Assembly (NCBI GenBank): GCA_964390645.1
Contig: CAYMLL010000103.1
Location: 1 to 22,394 of the forward strand
From: CAYMLL01 sp964390645
GTDB lineage: Bacteria > Planctomycetota > UBA8108
Length of the DNA stretch: 22,394 bases
Direction: 5' to 3'
The position numbers were made by a program, and so were the translations under genes. Under the pieces are notes generated by a model. That model made no database searches. It was not told the DNA's origin and saw nothing but the letters and a program-made list of their open reading frames with translations. Positions 9,401-21,400 of this stretch are shown here, piece by piece (the stretch's first letter is position 1; each line of letters begins with the position of its first letter).

Positions 9401-12400
9401 CCGGCGCCTCGGGCGACAAGCTCTCGGACCGGATCGCCATCGAGATCCGCCAGAACCGTCTCGTCTTCTCGAGCGATGCATCCTTCGCGTTCGGCGCCGC
9501 GTCGACGAACACGGCGCACCTCGGCCTCGCCGGTGGTCGCCTCGAGGCCAACGAGGTCCTTCCCGAGGCCGGGATCACGGGCTCGTCGCTTCTCATGCCC
9601 TTCACCGTCAGCTCCGACGTGACGCTGCGCTTCGTCGATGGCGACGGCGAGGTCCTCGGCGAGGCAGGAGTCCTCGAGGCCGCCGCGACCGAGGACAACA
9701 CGACGCTCGTAGACCTCGTCGCCGACCTGAACGCCACGCTCGAGTACGCGGGGCTTCAGGACGTCTCGATCGAGCTTCACGCGGAAGTGGATGGGGACGC
9801 GGTCTCGGTCCATAGCCCCTTCGACTTCCGGCTCTCGGCGAGCTCGGACAACACGGTCGAGATCGGCTTCGACCTCTCCGGCGGCGATATCGCCTCCTCG
9901 CGCCCCCTCGGCGTGTTCGAGCTCCATGCCGTGACCTCGCTCTTTGGTGACTCGATCGACACGGGCGGATTCGTCGCGGCGAAGAACCGGGTCGATATCT
10001 TCAATGTCGACACCGTCGAGTCCCCGTACTCGAACGCCTTCGACACCGGCGTCAAGATGGAGGGGGCGAGCGAGGTCACGACCTACGCCGACGGCAGCGT
10101 CATCGAGATCATCTCGAAGGGCGACGCCGAGATCCTCGGCCACCTGATCGCCGGCGGCGAGATCGAGGTCATCCGCGATGCGCAGACGGGCGCGTTCGTC
10201 GGCTCGGAGCTCCACGACTTCGCGCACGCGCCGACGGCCGAGATCCGCATCGAGGCAGAGGAGCAGCTGCGCGTTGGCACCGACCTGCGCGCCGGCGGGC
10301 TGATTCGGCTCGACGGCGGCATCGACCCGGGCGTGCCCGACCCCACGGACCCCTTCGACTTCACGGGTACGAGCGTTCTCCTGTTCGGCTCCGTGAAGAT
10401 CGAGACCTGGGCGCCCGGGAGCGAGATCCAGATCCACGGCAGTGGCGATATCCGACTCCTGTCGCCGACCCACTTCCGGGAGGTCGAGCCGGAGACCTGG
10501 CCGATGAGCGAGATCGCGCGGCTGGTGGGCGAGGGCCTCCTGCCGCTTGACGGAACGCTGACGACCGACGTGACGCTGAAGCTCCGGGGCCGCTTCGATG
10601 GCGAGTGGGTCGAGACGACGGTGATGATTCCGCGCACCGACCCCCTGGTCGTCGCGGGCCGTGCGGCCGATCCGGTATTCGCGATCAGCGCTCTGATCAA
10701 CGACATCGAGGCTGCACTCCTGGAGCCGGGCGTCGACGCGCGCTTCAGCGGTCTCGACGTGACGAACGAGGGACGTCAGCTCATCCTCACCTTCGACACC
10801 GACTTCGAGGTCGTCGAAAGCGTGACCTTCGCGAACGAGGACGGCCTCGAGTCCACCAATATCGATCTCCTCGGCCTCGCCAGCGTGCTGAGCTCGCGGA
10901 AGTTCTACCTGCCGGCCGAGATCTTTGCCGACCTGGTGCTGCCCGGGACGGGCGAGCTGATCGCCGACGTGACCCTCGATCTCGAGATCGAGGATGGTAT
11001 GGGCGGCTCGACGGTCGGGAGCGTCGTGATCCTCGCGGCGGACACCGGCGGCAACTCGTCGCTCACGCAGCTTGCGGCGGACATCGACGGGGCGCTCGAA
11101 GCGAGCGTCGACTTCGTCCCGATCGACGCGACGGTCAGCCCCGAGGGTGTGCTCGTCCTCGGTACGGTAGGCCTCGAGTTCGAGCTGCTCGACTCCTCGA
11201 TCAACATCAACCAGCTCGGGATGCGGGGGGACTGGGAGACCGTCGAGACGCGCTACCCGGCGATCCTGACTCCCGACTTCGCCACGCCGACCACCGGAAT
11301 TCTCGCACGCGACGTCGTGCTGATTGTACGCATCGAGGAGACGACGCTCGAGGACACTCTCCTCGATGCGGTCTTCGTCAGCCGCAGCTCGACTCTCGAC
11401 AACACGTCCGTCTCCGACCTCGTCGCGGATATCAACACGGCACTCGACGGTGCCGTCGTGCCGCGCTACCCCGCCATTGACTTCGGCGACTATCTGAGTG
11501 CCGAGCTGCGTGACGGGAGGATCGTCCTCGTCAGTGACCTGCAACCCGGTGACGTGGCGCACGCCTTCAAGATCAAGCGCGCGTCCCAGGCGATCGAGCT
11601 CCTGGGCTGGGACCCCGATCCGCGAGAGGAAGGCGACATCGTCGCTGCCAAGATCGTGCCCGATGCGGTGCTGTCAGCCGCGGGCACGCTTCCGGGTGCC
11701 GTGCTCGTCGAAGACCTGCGCTTCGACCTCGCGATCCATCGCGGTGGCGAACGCGTCAGGGGCTGGGTGAATGTCACCGAGGCAGCGACCAGCGAGAACC
11801 TGTCGCTCACAGACCTCGTCGACGACATCAACGCCGCATTCGTCCTCGACGGGTTCGACGACGTCACGGCGCGGCTCGCCGGGAACATTCTCGAGCTCGT
11901 CAGCGCTTTAGACTTCAACGTCACGGCGCCTTCGAGGGGCCTCGACGCGCTCGGCTTCACGACGGTGCTCGACGCGGGCGACCAGGTGCTTTCCGCGGAC
12001 CTTTCCGGCGAGCGTGATCCGACGACGTGGGAGCTCGTTCCCGAGCGCTCAGCGCCGACCGAGGGCGTGCTCGGCGAGGACCTGGTGCTCGATCTGACGA
12101 CAATCGACGGTGAGGATACCGTCGCTTCGGTCTCGGTGGTCCTCGGCCGCAACGCGACCGACGGAACGAGTGGTACCCGCAACGTCGACCTTGACGGCCT
12201 CGCTGGCGATCTGACGGAGGCCTTCGCGTCGGCCGAGCTCGACATCGTCGCCAGGAACGACGGCGGACAGACCGTGCTGACGAGCTCCTCGATCGACTTC
12301 ACCGTCGAGCTTTCGTCACACGGCGGCTATCAGATCGGGCTCGAGTCCACGGGGCTCGAGACGGAGCTCGGCCAGTCCGAGCGCGATCCGTCGAATTACG

Positions 12401-15400
12401 ATCTCGTCGCGCCGGAGACGCTGCCGACGGTCGGCGTGCTCGGTGACGACATCCGCCTGCTCGTCTCGATGGCCGACTGTGACCCGAACGCGATCCTGGC
12501 GCAGAGCTCCTCGCAGGTGTTGGCGTCCGGCAACGCCGGCACGGAGGACGTCGCGTGCGAGGGAGCCGAGATAGGGCTAGTGACCATCTTCCGGGCCGAC
12601 ACGCTCGAAAATGCGTCGCTCGTTGATCTTGCTGACGATGTCAGCACGGCCTTCGAGGCTGGCGGCTTCCGCCCGATCACCGCCGAGATCCGCGACGGTG
12701 CGCTGGTGCTGACGAGCGCTCACGACTACGAGATCCGACGTGCACCGGGCGTGGCAGTGAACAACGTCGCCGACGGCGCCGACGACGAGGAGCTGCTCGA
12801 CGTCGACGGCGCTCTGATCGTCAACGGTGTGCTCGTCACCGATCTGCTGCTCGGCGTCGACGTCACCACTGGTGTTCAGGGCTATCAGTCGCTCGTAACG
12901 GTGGCAGTCAGCGCGACGGACGGCACGGACGGCAGCCCGGTCAACACGAACCTCGCCGATCTCGCCGCCGACATCGACTCGGCGCTGGAAGACGTACTCG
13001 ACGGCGGCAGCGACGGCTTCGACGAGATCGCGGTCAGCGTCGTCTCGGGTCGACTGTTCTTCTCCGACACGACACCGGAGACGATCAGCGAGCTCGAGAT
13101 CGAGGTCCTCAGCACCGAGAACGCCCACCTCGTCGGCATCACTGCGGTCGACTCCGCCACGGTTATCGCCGAGCGCGAGCCGCCCCTGCAACGCATCACG
13201 CCGGCCGATCCGGTTCCCGCTGCGGCGCCGGGCTCGAACGTCGTCCTTGACCTGCGGATCTACGAGGACGTCGATCGGCTCGACTCCGACCTTAGCCTCT
13301 ACAACGCGACTCTCACCGAGGCGACGGTGACGCTGAGCGACGCTGTGACGTCCGGCAACACGACTCTCGGCGAGCTCCGCACGCAGCTGCAGGCCGCGCT
13401 CGACGTCGCGCTCGGGCCCGACACGATCGTCGTCGAGCTGAACGCGGAAGATGATCGCCTTACCTTCACCGCCGACACGCTCTTCTGGCAGATCAAGCAC
13501 ACGTCCGAGAACGAGGATCTCCTCGGACTCTCGCCGATGCCGAACGACCTCGTCATCGCGAACCGCGCGTCGGACAAGGGTGTCCTGCCCGACGACGTGA
13601 CGCTCAACGTCTGGGTCAACATCGGCACGAAGAAGATCGAGGGCACGGTCGTCGTCCCGAAGGCCGAGACCGAGGACAACATCGACATCAGCGAGCTGGT
13701 GAGCGACATCCAGGACTCGCTCGACGGCGTTCACGGGTCCGTCACCTACCTCGACGAGCTCGACGTCGCGCAGCCCGGCTATCGCGACCAGAGTTACACG
13801 CCTTACGCGTTCGCCGACTTCGCCGACGACCCGGTCACCACGGGCGGGGTAGCGGATCCGCTGATCAAGGTGAAGCTGAAGCATTCGAAGATCCTCTTCA
13901 CGAGCGCCTACGACTTCGAGATTCGCCCGGGAATTCCGCACCAGGACGAGACCTACGCCGAGCTCGTGGGGCTCACGCGCGTCGGTTACGGCGACGAGAC
14001 ACGCGCGTCCGAGCGCCCGTTCAACGTCATCGCCGAGGCCGACGGCTCCACCGTGACCTTCTCGTCGGACGCGCCGAGCAGCCTCGTCTACGTCGCAGGC
14101 TCGGTGCTGTCCGAGCGGCAGATCACCATGAGCGGCGGCGCCGACACTCTCGAGCTCGACTGGTCCGGACGCCTCGAGACCCTGGACGGTCCGATCGATC
14201 TCGACCTCGGCGAGCACGGTCTTCTCAAGGGTGACCTCTTCGCGGGTGACGCCGATCTATTGAACGAGTTCCACGGCGACGTCATCCTCCACGCAGACGA
14301 AACGCTGACGGTCAGTGGCTTCGCCGTCGCGGAGCGTCAAGTGATCCTGACCGGTGGCGTCGAGGCGAACGGGACGCCGACCGGCACCGAGATCGCCGGT
14401 GAGGCCAGCGTCACGATCACGCCGACCGGCTGGGTGCGTACGACTGGCAACGACGGCGTCAGCCAGATCGTCCGCGTCGAGGGACTCAACGACGTCGTCG
14501 TCGACGGCTCGATTGGCTCGCTGCGCGATGACGTCGATCGCACCGATGCGGACATCTCGCTGACGCCGAGCACGGGTACGGTGATTATCACCGAGGACCA
14601 CGGGTGGGTGGAGTCGAACGGCCGTATCGTCATCGAGACCGCGCCGAGCACCGACCTCGAGATTCTCGGCGTGGTCAAGAACACCGGTGCGACCGCTCCC
14701 GACGAGGGTGGCGGAACGCCGACCGCGGATCACGCGGAGCTGGTGCTCCTCGCGCCCTCGGGATCGATCAGCGTCGTCGGCGATGTCGACGCGCGCGGCT
14801 CCGTGTGGATCGAGGCGAGCGGCGCGGTGACGATCACGGGCTCGGTCGACGCCGGTCGCGCCGAGACCTTCTATTTCGTCACCGACATGCGCGGCCTCAT
14901 CGACGACGACGACGCCGATGAGCGTCTGCGCATCGCGGCGGACACGGTGACCGTCGGGGGCGGAACGCACACACTGACCGGCGCGGAGGGCGTGCTGCCC
15001 GACGGGCTCGTCGCCGGTGAGACGATTCCGCTACTCGGTCATGTCGCGTCCTCCGGCAGGCTCGAGATCATCGGGACCGCGAGCGTAGACGGACTGCGCG
15101 TCGAGGACTCCGGCGAGGTGATGATCCGCGGCGACGGCGGCACGGGACTCCTCGAGGCTCCGACGCTCGACATCGTCGGCGACATCTACGCCGGTGCCGA
15201 GCGTGCCTACGTCCTCGAGCTCGGCGACCCGTCGTTCGCGGGTACGGACGGCTTCCCGGGCGGCGGCGCGGGGGTGCCCGTGCTCGCTGCGGACGCGACC
15301 CTGCGGTTGACGCTCGAGCTGTCGAACTCTCGCAGCTTCACGATCGACGCGATGGTGCCGACCGGCACCCTCGTGACGGACGTCGTCGCGGTGCTGCAGG

Positions 15401-18400
15401 GGGCGCTCGATGCTTCGTTCGACTCCGCCTTCTCGACGGGGTTCGTGACGCAGCTCTCCGCGCATCCTTCGGGCTTCGTCGACGCGACCCGCGAAGTTTC
15501 CGGCTTGCCGCCGGTCCTCGCCGAGATCTCGGGCGGCTCGCTGCAGCTCGTGAGCTCGCGGCCCTTCTCGATCGACGTCGGCGCCTCGACGAACGCCGGT
15601 TTCCTCGGTTTGCCGACCGACGAGGCGACCGAGTCGGCGCTCAGCCGGCCGCACTGGATCGGGGAGGCGGCAGGCGTCACCATGCGCGTCGGCGACACGG
15701 TGGTCTTCGGCGGTACGGCCCTCGCCACCGATCTCGACGTCGCCCGCGGCGACGCGGCGACCGAGGGCGACCCGATCGACCGACCGGGTACCGTGCAGGG
15801 GACAGGTGCGATCGTCGTCGAGCAGATCGACCCGTCCGACGCGGTTGTCGTCGCCGTGCCCGAGGGCGCCTTCCTGCGCGCCAGCTCCGAGCTCGTCTTC
15901 GACGCCGCCGTGACCGACAGCTCCATCGATATCGATGTCGACGGCACGATCACGGTGGAGGGCGTGGTCCAGGGAGTGGACGGTGGTAACGACGTCAGCG
16001 TCGTCTCGCAAGACTCGCTGGTGACTGTCGACGGCCTCGTCGAGGCGGGTGACTCGCTCCTCGTCTCGGGCGGCACGACCGACTCCCTCGAGGTCGAAGG
16101 CGGCGTGATCATCACGAAGCTCCTCTTCCGTACGAAGCGCCACGCCGTCCACGGCTTCACCCTCGACGACGAGGGTGACATGATCGACGACGACGGGTTC
16201 CTCATCGAGGTCGACGAGTTCGGTGTTCCGGTCCTCGACGCAGACGATCCGGTCCTCGTGCCGATGAGCGACGAGGGCGGATTCCTCCTCGACGTCTTCG
16301 GCAGTATCATCGACGAGAACGGCAACCTCGTGGCGCTCGACGGGAACGGCGATCCGGTCGTCGACGAGTTCGAGAATCCGGTTCCGGCCGAGGACATGTT
16401 CGGCGATCCGATCCCGGGCGGTCCGTCGGCCTACGTGCGCGGCGGCGGAGCGATCTACATCTCGACCGTCGACGGGATCGAGAACTTCGTCAACCGGGAC
16501 GGCTACCTGCTCGACGAGAACGGCAGCCTGATCGATGACGGCGCCTTCTCCGGCGGCGTTCCGCAGCTCGTCAACAATGCGGGCGAGGTCGTCGACTCCG
16601 AGGGCTTCCGCCTCGACGACACGGGGCGACGGATCGACGTGCAGGGCTACCTGATCAACACGGACGGGGAGCACGTCGACGAGGGCGGGATGGTGATCTC
16701 GACCGAGGCGGCGCTCCTGCTCGGGTCGCGTACGCCGGCGCCGACGAGCGGCAAGGTCTCCTTCGGACTGCCCGACAGCCAGAGCGGCGGGACGCTCAAC
16801 GCGACGGGTACCGGCAGCCGCATCGACGTGCACGGCGACGCCTTCGTCGACGTCCACGGCATGATCGGTCGGGTCGAGCTCGATGCTCTTCTCGAGGTGA
16901 CGAGCGTGACGACCCACGAGGTCGCGATCACTTCGGAGGTCGACGTCGGCGCCTGGGGCGACGCGCTGATCAACGCCAAGGACCTCGTCGAGATCACGGC
17001 CGAGGACATCTGGCTGATGGACGAAAGCGTCACAAAGGCGCGGGACGAGCACTCGGTGTCGCGACTCACGGCGACCGGCACGACAGAGGGCTCGGGCGGC
17101 GTCTTCATCGCACGCAGCCAGGTCTACCTCTTCCGCGCGCTCGTCGCGGCCGGCGGGCTCGTCGAGATCAGCGGCCAGGAGATCGGCGTCCACGGAACGA
17201 TCTCGGTCGTCGGCCCGGCGCTCAACGGCGACGGTGCCCCGGCGCTGGTCGATCTCGACTCCGACATCGGGATCTACGTCAGCGGCGAGATCCTCTCGGG
17301 CTCCGACGTGACGCTCGACGCCGGCCTCGTCGACGCCTCCGGCAGCATCCTGATCGAGCTCGAAGGTCGCATCGTCGCCGGTAACGAACAGGACGGGGTC
17401 GAGGGCGACATCGCGCTCGAGGCCGCGGGCGAGGTGCGCGTCATCGCTGCGGACGACGCGAGCAACGACGGGCTCGTCTTCGCACCACCCTTCCTGACCC
17501 AGGTGCCGGTCTTTGTCGACGTCGTCACCGGATACCGTCGTGTGGAGGACGGCTTCGTCCTGCGGCCGGTCGTCCACTGGATCCCGACGATCACCACCGA
17601 GCAGGCAGGCTTCGACCCCGTGCAGGTCGGAAGCGAGTTCGCGACGATCGAGACACGGCTCTTCCAGGACGGCTACTGGAACCCGACGACCGGCACCTTC
17701 CGTGAGTACTTCATCCAGGGCATCGACTACCACGTCGAGAATCTCGACTGGCCGGGCAAGAACAGCGGACTCGACGTGGCGGTCTACGAGGGGCTCGTTG
17801 ACGGTCTGATCGGCCGTCTCAACGGTATCATGGCCGGCGAGATGGAGTTCGGTCGTGAGGACTTCCTCGACGAGGGAGACGAGATCCGCACCGTGCTCAA
17901 CGAGCGCTTCGTCACGGTCGGCCAGACGCAGCCGGACGTCGACCCCTCCCCGGAGCCCTTCGCCGAGGGTGGCTCCGTCCCGGGCTTCGCCAACCAGCTG
18001 GCCGGCGTGCAGGCCGCGATGCAGCAAGGCTCACGCGGTCTTCCCGCGGTGCCCATCGGCGGCGTCGCGGCGGTCCGCACGGAGTTCTCCGTCTCGGAGA
18101 TGGTCGAGTTGGCCCGGGAGGCGCCTTTCGAGCTGATTCAGGATGCCTACGACGACAGCGACGACGGCAAGTCCTGGACCGAGCTGACGGACTCCGAGCA
18201 GGTCAACGCGATTCTTGACCACCTCGGATACAAGAAGCTCTTCGACGTGCGCTTCCTCTCCGGCTTCCGCCGGGAAGTCGAGGTGGCCGTACCGGGTGGT
18301 CCCGTCCACGAGCTGGTCCTGCTGGACGCCAGCAAGGCGAGCCTCGTCGACGGCCTCACCCGAGCGCAGTTGCAGCAGCAGGGCGGTCGGGTTCACACGC

Positions 18401-21400
18401 AAGTGCGCGCCAGCTTCGTCGACAATCGATTGCTTCTCGGCGGTGACGGGGCTCTTGTCGGCGGCGGCACCGGCGAGGCGGTCGTCTCCGCGGCGCTCGC
18501 GGACAACCAGGTCTTCCAGCTCACGGGGGACAGCGATCCGGTCTTCGACGGGGTCGTCGTCGACGGCGGCTTCGTCCCGGGGATCTTCGTCGAGGACCGC
18601 TTCGCCCCGACCCTTTCCGGCGTCGCCGACTTGGCGTCCCAGCTGGGGCTCTCCGTCGTCATGGAGACCCGCGTCGAGGAGAAGACGTACTTCGACTTCT
18701 GGTTCCCCGACGGAGTCATTAGCGAGAACTTCATGGAAGAACGGGGCATCGTGCCGGAGGACGTGTTCAGGCGCGGAAACCGGGACGACGGCGACGCCGC
18801 GAACGACAACGACTACGACGAAGACTACGGCACGCCTGGCGATCCGGACTACATCCCGAGCCTCTCCGAGCGCATGGACACGATCCTCGCCGAGGGAGGT
18901 TGGGAGAAGGTCTACTCGCGCGACGACGGCCGCGGCGTCATCCACCGCAACTTCGAGGGCACTCCGACGGTCCATCTCTGGGAGCCGGAGTGGATGGGCA
19001 ACCGTCGCCAGATCGTCCCCTACACTCTTGACGACGGCACGGACATCTTCCTGCGCGTCCCGTGCGGCTACGAGGAGTACCACGTCACGGCGGTCGGCAA
19101 CGACCACATCTATGAACCCGATCCCCCCGGCTCGTCCCCCTGGAAGCTGCAGTACGTCGGCGATGTCCACACGTACTACGAGACTGTCGGCGGCTTCCGT
19201 CAGGTCGCCGATGTGCTCTACGAGCAGGAGTGGTCGACGCTTCAGCGCGAGAACCAGCCGACCAACCCGGTTCGGTACGATTCGTACTACTCCAGCGACG
19301 AAGATGAGCTCGGCATCACCGACGGCGAGGAAGGCTGGGTCGCCACCTACATCGCCGACACGGGCTATGACGAGTACAGCATTTTCGACGGCCGTCAGGC
19401 GGACGACCACGGCGTCAACGGCCGCTTCGAGCTCTTCGAGACTCTGATCACCCGTACCGGACCGATCTTCGCCGAGTTTGACGGGGAGCCGGGGGGGGGA
19501 GCCGGGGACGGCGCCGGTGCGGCGGTCCTCAATCTCGAGCTTCTGAGCCCGGAGATCATCGCCGGGCTTGTCGACCTCGATGTCTCCACGGGCGGCTCCG
19601 TCATCAAGTACTGGGACAAGCCTCCCGAGTGGGACATCAGCGACGACGCGAACAACGCGAACGGCAGCAATCGCGGCAGCGTCGGCACGTCAGGTGGGAT
19701 CGTCGGTGGCTTCGAAGGCGGCAACTGGGTCCTCGGACGCGACTCCCTGGGCCAGCTCGTCTACGGCCAGCACAACCCGGGTGACGACGCCACCGGCGGC
19801 AGCGGCGGCGGGGCGGCGGCTGAGGGCGGCGGGGCCGGCGGCGGCGTGTCCGGTCTGGTGGTCGGGCAGTACTTCGTGGACGAGATAGCGGCCGCGGAGC
19901 TTCTCGCGAAGATCTGGAGCGCGACGCCGCTTCCGGTCGTGGCGCAGGAAGGCGTGACGCTCGAGGAGCTCACCGAGAGCCCGTTCTTCCGGCCGGAGGT
20001 CGGCAGTATACGCTGGTATGACTACCGGGGGCAGGAGTACTACGTTACTAATCTGACGTACAACTGGGATGCCGCGAACAGCCTGGCGCAGAGCTGGGGC
20101 GACGGCGACTGGCAGCTCGCGGTGGTCGATAGTGCGTCCGAGAACAACACGATCCGCGGTCTGATCGGCTCGACGGTCTGGCTCGGAGCTGACGAGATCT
20201 ACAGCTCTTCACCAAGCAGCTTCCGCGTCGACTGGGTCGACGGCACGCACAGCACCCAGTCCTCCGGCTACGCGAACTTCCGCTCGGGCGAGCCGAACAA
20301 CGCCGGCACCGACGAAGACTACCTCGAGATGTACACGGATGGCACGTGGAACGACAACATCTCCAGCAAGGTCCAGAAGGCCGTTTTCGAGCACCCGGTG
20401 ACGGACTGGGGCGATCCTGGGCCGATCGGTGAATTCCAGTACGACCGCACGTTCAAGGCGAAGTGGCCGTGGCAGGATATCAAGGACGTCCGCTCGGACA
20501 TCACCTACCTCGCCTTCACCGAGGCGTTTCCGATCGTCGGCAAGCGGCCGCGTTACGAGACGCGTCAGAGCAACGTTCCGGTGATCAAGTTCGAGCAGGT
20601 GACCAACTGGCGCTTCGAGCCGGTCCTCGGCTCGCAGGAGGCCGGCTTCACGACCGAGGCTGTCTTCGAGGAGGAGCCGGCGGACCTCTCCGTCTTCGAC
20701 CTCGAGACCCTGACGGCGTCGGGCGACGTGACGATTCTGGCCGGCGGCGAGGTCTTCGTCCAGGCGAGCGTTGACGCACACGGCTCGGCGAGCGGGATCT
20801 CGATCGAGTCGCAGACGTCCGATGTGACCATCGGCGAGGGCATCGAGCCGGACGCGACGCTCGCCGACCTGATCTTCCTGCGCGCGACCCGGTCGATCGA
20901 GATCACCGCCGCCGGCTCCGTTGTAGTCGGCGACAGCGCCGAGCTGAGCGTCATCGGGGAGTCCGGTGGGGGTGGAGGTGCAGGCGGGCTACCGTCGCTC
21001 GTGCGTCTCGCCGCCGATACGGGCACGCTTGTCGTGGATGCGCCGATCCGCTCGACGACGAGGGTCGAGCTGCAGTCCGCCGGCGACCTGGTCGTCACCA
21101 GAGGCGTCCGCGGCGACGCCGGGATCGAGATCCTGGCGGGACACCCGGGCGACGAGTCCGCCGGCACCGGCAGCGTGCTCCTCGTCGAGGGTGGCGGAGC
21201 GGGCGTCGATCTCGGCCCCGGGATTTTCCTCGCTCGCGGGGAGTCTTCCAATGTCGTCATCCGGGCCGGTGAGAGCGGCGGCGATCTCGTGCTGGACGAG
21301 TCGCACGTCGTCGCGGCCTCGCTCGTCCAGCTCGAGGCTCTGGCGGGCTTCATCCGGCAGACCGGCGGCGTCATCGTCTCGAACGCCTTCAGCGCCACGG

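Noticed and set aside
5848..11562. A 1,904-codon antisense open frame, with similar ones at 2722-4347, 12577-14217, 15031-18027 and 18031-19410.
   Set aside because: Apart from 2722-4347, which I did not check, they run in exact codon register opposite the sense gene. All have low-complexity Arg/Asp/Val/Leu-rich translations and are explained by sense avoidance of TTA, CTA and TCA. The sense strand carries RTX and lectin-like motifs.
16396..16425. GDP/Asp-Pro bond as a self-cleavage site like that of FrpC-type proteins.
   Set aside because: Only the dipeptide is present, without recognisable surrounding module. Asp-Pro pairs are common in this acidic protein.
18215..19447. A 410-codon + strand open frame, also one at 10605-11480.
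   Set aside because: Ser/Thr/Arg-rich or Arg/Gly-rich shadow translations, out of frame with the coherent giant protein, which is continuous through both places.
19491..19499. A G9 run that could be a second frame-change site.
   Set aside because: The same frame is coherent on both sides (FAEFDGEP before, AVLNLELLSPEI after), so the run simply encodes glycine.
8527..21117. RGD tripeptides near 8527, 11224, 15127, 15748 and 21112 as integrin-type adhesion motifs.
   Set aside because: Five hits in about 7,460 Gly- and Asp-rich residues are near chance expectation, and their contexts are not conserved with one another.
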